This document shows, piece by piece, positions 60,679 through 64,000 of a stretch of 64,000 nucleotides of DNA (position 1 is its first letter; each line of letters begins with the position of its first letter). The position numbers were made by a program, and so were the translations under genes. A model generated the notes under the pieces. That model worked only from the letters and a program-made list of their open reading frames with translations, was not told where the DNA came from and made no database searches. Source of the DNA: Cupriavidus campinensis (lineage in GTDB: Bacteria > Pseudomonadota > Gammaproteobacteria > Burkholderiales > Burkholderiaceae); assembly GCF_905397395.1 (NCBI RefSeq), contig NZ_CAJPVH010000009.1, positions 84,357 to 148,356 on the forward strand. Reading direction: 5' to 3'.

Positions 60679-62067
60679 GTGTTTGCCAGTCTCGACCCCG
60701 TGGTGCTGGCGCGCATCCAGTTTGCCGCCAATATCACCTTCCACATCCTTTTCCCCACGATCAGCATCTCGCTGGGCTGGGTGCTGCTGTTCTTCAAGCT
60801 GCGCTACGGCAAGACCGGCGATGAAAGCTGGATGGCCGCCTACCGGGTCTGGGTCAAGATCTTCGCCCTGACCTTCGCGCTCGGCGTGGTCAGCGGCATC
60901 ACCATGAGCTTCCAGTTCGGCACCAACTGGCCTGGCTACATGGAGACCGTCGGCAACATCGCCGGCCCGCTGCTGGCCTACGAGGTACTGACCGCCTTCT
61001 TCCTGGAAGCCACCTTCCTCGGCATCATGCTGTTCGGCATGCGGCGCGTCAGCAACCGCACGCACACCATCGCCACGCTGCTGGTGGCGGGCGGCACCAC
61101 GCTCTCGGCGTTCTGGATCCTCGCGCTGAATTCGTGGATGCAGACCCCGGCCGGCTTCGAGATGATCGACGGCCGCGCCCACGTGACAAGCTGGCTCGAA
61201 GTCATCTTCAACCCGTCGTTCCCCTACCGCCTGACGCACATGCTGCTGGCGTCCGGGCTGACCGTGGCCTTCCTGCTGGCCGGCGTCTCGGCCTACCGCT
61301 GGCTGCGCGGCGACCGTGGGCGCGATGTCATCCATTCGATGCGGACCGGCGTGGTGCTCGCGGCGATCCTGATTCCGCTGCAGATCGTGGCGGGCGACCT
61401 CCACGGCCTGAACACGCTCCACCACCAGCCGGCCAAGATCGCCGCGATGGAGGGCATCTGGAAGACGGAGAAAGGCGCGCCGGCCGTGCTGTTCGGCATT
61501 CCCAACGCCCGCACGCAGACCAACGACTTCGAGATCGCCATCCCCAAGCTGGCCTCGCTCTACCTCGCCCATGACCTCGATGGCGAGATCCGGGGTATCG
61601 ACGCCTTCCCGGACCGCCATCCCCCCGTGGCCCCGCTGTTCTTCGCCTTCCGCATCATGGTCGGCGTGGGGCTGCTGATGCTGGCCGTGTCGTGGATTGG
61701 CGCCTGGCAGTTCCGCCAGCGCGGCGAGCCCGCGCCGTGGATGGCCCGCGCGCTGGTGGCCATGACCTTCTCCGGCTGGGTGGCGCTCGTCGCCGGCTGG
61801 TACGTGACCGAGATAGGCCGCCAGCCGTACCTGGTCTACGGCGTGCTGACCACGGCGCAGGCCGCCTCCAAGGTACCCGCCGCGATGATCGGCAGCACGC
61901 TGGCGATGTACCTGACGCTCTACCTGGCGCTGATCGTGGCCTATATCTCCGTGGTGTTCCACCTCGCCCGCAAGGCCGGCACCCCGGCCGAGGATGCCCC
62001 CGAGGCGCCCGCCGCCGTCCAGACCCCGCAACCCGTCCTTCCCGGCCAACCCAGGAGCAAGTCATGA
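60679..62067 (+). CDS. cydA: Cytochrome bd oxidase subunit I (CioA-like)
   Basis: 462 residues from GTG 60679. The quinol-oxidase features are present: N-terminal heme b595-ligand His in ARIQFAANITFHILFPTISI, GTNWPGYMETVGNIAGPLLAYE, and the late FLLAGVSAYRWL and GWYVTEIGRQPYLVYGVL motif. The Q-loop is short, as in the cyanide-insensitive CioA type rather than E. coli CydA. It oxidises quinol and reduces oxygen at low concentration. The subunit II gene overlaps by four bases (ATGA). This oxidase would also suit a strain that meets cyanide (see the Nit1C cluster), only an inference. Confidence 0.95.
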   Translation: MFASLDPVVLARIQFAANITFHILFPTISISLGWVLLFFKLRYGKTGDESWMAAYRVWVKIFALTFALGVVSGITMSFQFGTNWPGYMETVGNIAGPLLAYEVLTAFFLEATFLGIMLFGMRRVSNRTHTIATLLVAGGTTLSAFWILALNSWMQTPAGFEMIDGRAHVTSWLEVIFNPSFPYRLTHMLLASGLTVAFLLAGVSAYRWLRGDRGRDVIHSMRTGVVLAAILIPLQIVAGDLHGLNTLHHQPAKIAAMEGIWKTEKGAPAVLFGIPNARTQTNDFEIAIPKLASLYLAHDLDGEIRGIDAFPDRHPPVAPLFFAFRIMVGVGLLMLAVSWIGAWQFRQRGEPAPWMARALVAMTFSGWVALVAGWYVTEIGRQPYLVYGVLTTAQAASKVPAAMIGSTLAMYLTLYLALIVAYISVVFHLARKAGTPAEDAPEAPAAVQTPQPVLPGQPRSKS

Positions 62068-63101
62068 ACCCGGCTACCCTTCCCGACCTGACCCAGCCGG
62101 CCGGCTGGATGCCGCTGGTCTTCCTGGCCCTGATGGGGCTGGCCATGCTGATCTACGTGATCCTGGACGGCTACGACCTTGGCGTGGGCGTGCTGCTGCG
62201 CCGGGCCGACGATGCGGACAAGGACCGCATGATCGCCTCCATCGGCCCGTTCTGGGATGCCAACGAAACCTGGCTGGTGCTCGGCGTGGGCCTGCTGCTG
62301 ACCGCCTTCCCGCTCGCGCACGGTGCCATCCTGACGCACCTCTACCTGCCCGTGGCGCTGATGCTGGCGGGGCTGATCATCCGCGGCGTGGCGTTCGATT
62401 TCCGCGTCAAGGCGCGCGATCCGCACAAGCCGTGGTGGAACTTCGCGTTCTACGCGGGCTCGCTGCTGGCCAGCTTCTCGCAGGGGCTGATGCTCGGCCT
62501 CTATATCACCGGCTTCCGCTACGACCTGCCGAACCTGCTGTTCGCCGTGGCCGTGGGGCTGTGCCTGGTGGCCGGCTACTGCCTGCTCGGCGCGAGCTGG
62601 CTGATCATGAAGACCACCGGCAGCCTGCAGCTGCGCGCCATCTACTGGGCGCGGCGCAGCCTGTGGCTGACGGCGCTGGGGGTGGCGGCCATCTCGGTGG
62701 TCACGCCGCTGGTGAGCCCGCGGATCTTCGAAAAATGGTTCTCGCTGCCCAACATCATCCTGCTGGCGCCGATTCCGCTGATCACCATGGCCGTCTTCGT
62801 GGTAGTGGAGCGCCTGCTGCGCAAGATGCGCGACCTGCATGCGCGCGGCAACGACCGCTGGTGCTGGGTGCCGTTCGCGGGCACGGCGGTGATCTTCCTG
62901 ATGGCGTTCAACGGCCTGGCCTACAGCCTGTTCCCCTACCTCGTGGTGGACCAGATCGACATCTGGCAGGCAGCCAGCGCACCGGAATCGCTGGCGGTGA
63001 TCCTGATCGGCGCGGCGGTGGTACTGCCCACCATCCTGGGTTACACGGTCTATGCGTACCGTGTATTCTGGGGCAAGGCCACGGACCTGCATTACTACTG
63101 A
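62064..63101 (+). CDS. cydB: Cytochrome bd oxidase subunit II (CioB-like)
   Basis: 345 residues starting ATG 62064 within the end of subunit I, with CAGGAG upstream. The family pattern includes YVILDGYDLGVGVLL near the N-terminus, PFWDANETWLVLGVGLLL, VALMLAGLIIRGVAFDFR and the final YTVYAYRVFWGKA. Eight to nine membrane helices are visible. It binds subunit I to form the bd-type quinol oxidase. No small CydX-type frame is visible right after it. Confidence 0.95.
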   Translation: MNPATLPDLTQPAGWMPLVFLALMGLAMLIYVILDGYDLGVGVLLRRADDADKDRMIASIGPFWDANETWLVLGVGLLLTAFPLAHGAILTHLYLPVALMLAGLIIRGVAFDFRVKARDPHKPWWNFAFYAGSLLASFSQGLMLGLYITGFRYDLPNLLFAVAVGLCLVAGYCLLGASWLIMKTTGSLQLRAIYWARRSLWLTALGVAAISVVTPLVSPRIFEKWFSLPNIILLAPIPLITMAVFVVVERLLRKMRDLHARGNDRWCWVPFAGTAVIFLMAFNGLAYSLFPYLVVDQIDIWQAASAPESLAVILIGAAVVLPTILGYTVYAYRVFWGKATDLHYY

Positions 63102-63160
63102 TCCACCGACCCCCACCCATTGACCCGTGGCCCCGGGCGCCAGGGAGGCGCCCCAGCGGC

Positions 63161-64000
63161 ATGTCCTCTCGCGTCCCCGGCCCCCCCACGGAATCCGCCA
63201 ACCCGCCCCTGCTGACGCGTCTGCGCAGCCACGCCGGCGCGCAGGTGCGCGCGCTCACGCGCAGCAACTCCGGCCTGTCGATCGACTACGACAACCCGCC
63301 GGGCGACCCCGGCCTGTTCGGGCCCGATGCGGTCTGCTGGCGCGTGCATGGCGATTTCCCGGCGATGCTGGCCGGCGGCGTCAGCGCGCTGCTGCTCCAG
63401 GCGCTGCACCCACTGGCGCTGGCCGGGGTGTGGGACCACTCGACCTTCCGCACCGACATGCAGGGCCGGCTCGGCCGCACCGCGCAGTTCATCGCCGGCA
63501 CTACCTACGGCAGCCGCGCCGACGCCATGCGGCTGATCGAGCGCGTGCGCCGCATCCACGCCAATATCAGCGGCCTGGCGCCGGACGGCCAGCCCTACGC
63601 CGCCGACGACCCCGCCCTGCTGACCTGGGTGCATGTGGCCGAAGTGTCGAGTTTCCTGGCGGGATACCTGCGCTATGTCGGCCCGCTATCGGCCGCCGAC
63701 CAGGACCGGTATTACGCCGAGGAGGCCACCGTGGCCGCCCTGCTGGGCGCGCCCGACGTGCCAGGATCGCGCGCCGAGGTACACGCCTACCTGGAAGCCC
63801 AGCGCCCCTGTCTGGTTAACAGTGAACGCACGCGCGAAGTGGTGCGATTGGTGATGGCGATGCCGGTGGCCAACCCGCTGCTGGTGCCGGCGGTGCGGAC
63901 CATGGCCGATGCCGGCGTGGCGCTGCTGCCGCCCTGGGCGCGCGAGGCGCTCGGGCTGCACCGGCGCTCGATGCGCCGGACCCTGGCCGTGCCGGCGATG
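63161..64000 (+). CDS. MpaB/DUF2236-type oxygenase, cut by the window edge
   Basis: The frame runs open from the ATG at 63161 (AGGGAGG upstream) to the last base, 280 codons so far, with no stop. It begins MSSRVPGPPTESANPP. The oxygenase MpaB family pattern is visible: FGPDAVCWRVHGDFPAMLAGGVS, LLLQALHPLALAGVWDHS (the conserved HP), RLGRTAQFIAGTTYGSRADA, WVHVAEVSSFLAGYLRY and YYAEEATVAALLG. Relatives bind heme or are related to latex-clearing-type oxygenases; the substrate is unknown. It starts 60 bases after cydB. Confidence 0.85.
   Translation, partial: MSSRVPGPPTESANPPLLTRLRSHAGAQVRALTRSNSGLSIDYDNPPGDPGLFGPDAVCWRVHGDFPAMLAGGVSALLLQALHPLALAGVWDHSTFRTDMQGRLGRTAQFIAGTTYGSRADAMRLIERVRRIHANISGLAPDGQPYAADDPALLTWVHVAEVSSFLAGYLRYVGPLSAADQDRYYAEEATVAALLGAPDVPGSRAEVHAYLEAQRPCLVNSERTREVVRLVMAMPVANPLLVPAVRTMADAGVALLPPWAREALGLHRRSMRRTLAVPAM

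Noticed and set aside
59803..62049. A 748-codon open frame on the minus strand opposite cydA and the MarR-type gene
   Set aside because: It is the antisense of strongly biased GC-rich coding sequence; its His/Gln/Arg/Gly-rich content is typical of such shadows.

Overview
The window is GC-rich DNA with long, tightly packed, strongly GC3-biased genes. The gene families point to a betaproteobacterium of the Cupriavidus/Ralstonia type: a Bug-type solute-binding remnant, an intracellular PHB depolymerase, an HME-RND metal efflux operon beside chromate genes, many FCD/LysR regulators and a MocR regulator. The accessory character of almost every gene suggests a secondary replicon or an accessory stretch of a chromosome; that is inference. 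I saw no rRNA, tRNA, CRISPR array, intact insertion sequence or phage gene.

Layout, left to right. 0-8.2 kb: an FCD/GntR regulator, two lipoproteins around a short-chain-dehydrogenase remnant, a NarL-type two-component pair, and a secreted cupin plus a secreted metallo-beta-lactamase-fold protein. 8.5-13.1 kb: a catabolic unit (enolase-superfamily enzyme, MFS carrier, ketopantoate-reductase-like enzyme, FCD regulator). The same TTGTTAACAA palindrome lies before the first gene and before the regulator. 13.1-19.8 kb: an NTF2-fold protein, a luciferase-like flavin enzyme with a LysR regulator, a secreted metallophosphoesterase, a deletion scar left by a divergent LysR/Bug gene pair, and small envelope proteins.

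19.9-28.5 kb: a complete eight-gene Nit1C-type cluster on the minus strand (nitB to nitH in order, plus a Pnap_2097/LnmK-like gene). A MocR-type regulator is transcribed divergently, and the shared promoter region is full of CGATCAAT-type repeats. This is the most interesting locus in the window: a multi-enzyme pathway (nitrilase, unusual radical SAM enzyme, acetyltransferase, PurM-fold enzyme, flavin oxidoreductase) whose chemistry is not settled.

28.6-39.8 kb: a stress/low-oxygen-like locus. It has a UspA-CBS-BON operon, a three-gene FtsX-type ABC exporter, a DUF2892 membrane protein, a large acyl-CoA-synthetase/GNAT fusion (Pat-type), and two paralogous secreted proteins. FNR-like half-matched boxes sit in the two main promoter regions.

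40.0-49.3 kb: a PHB depolymerase, a GroEL fragment, then a TetR regulator divergent from an eight-gene lipid-modification operon (FAD oxidoreductase, DUF1365, cyclopropane-fatty-acid-synthase family, chalcone-isomerase-like, MFS, DUF3833, SDR, NTF2). A GTTACT/AGTAAC palindrome lies between them. 49.5-50.4 kb: a double-fasciclin lipoprotein.

50.6-59.8 kb: heavy-metal resistance, with a CzcI-like His-rich protein, a CzcC/B/A-type tripartite RND pump with two extra periplasmic proteins, then chrB-chrA behind an 18-bp perfect palindrome. 60.0-64.0 kb: a GbsR/MarR-type regulator co-directional with a cyanide-insensitive-type cytochrome bd oxidase (cydAB), and a truncated MpaB/DUF2236 gene running off the window edge.
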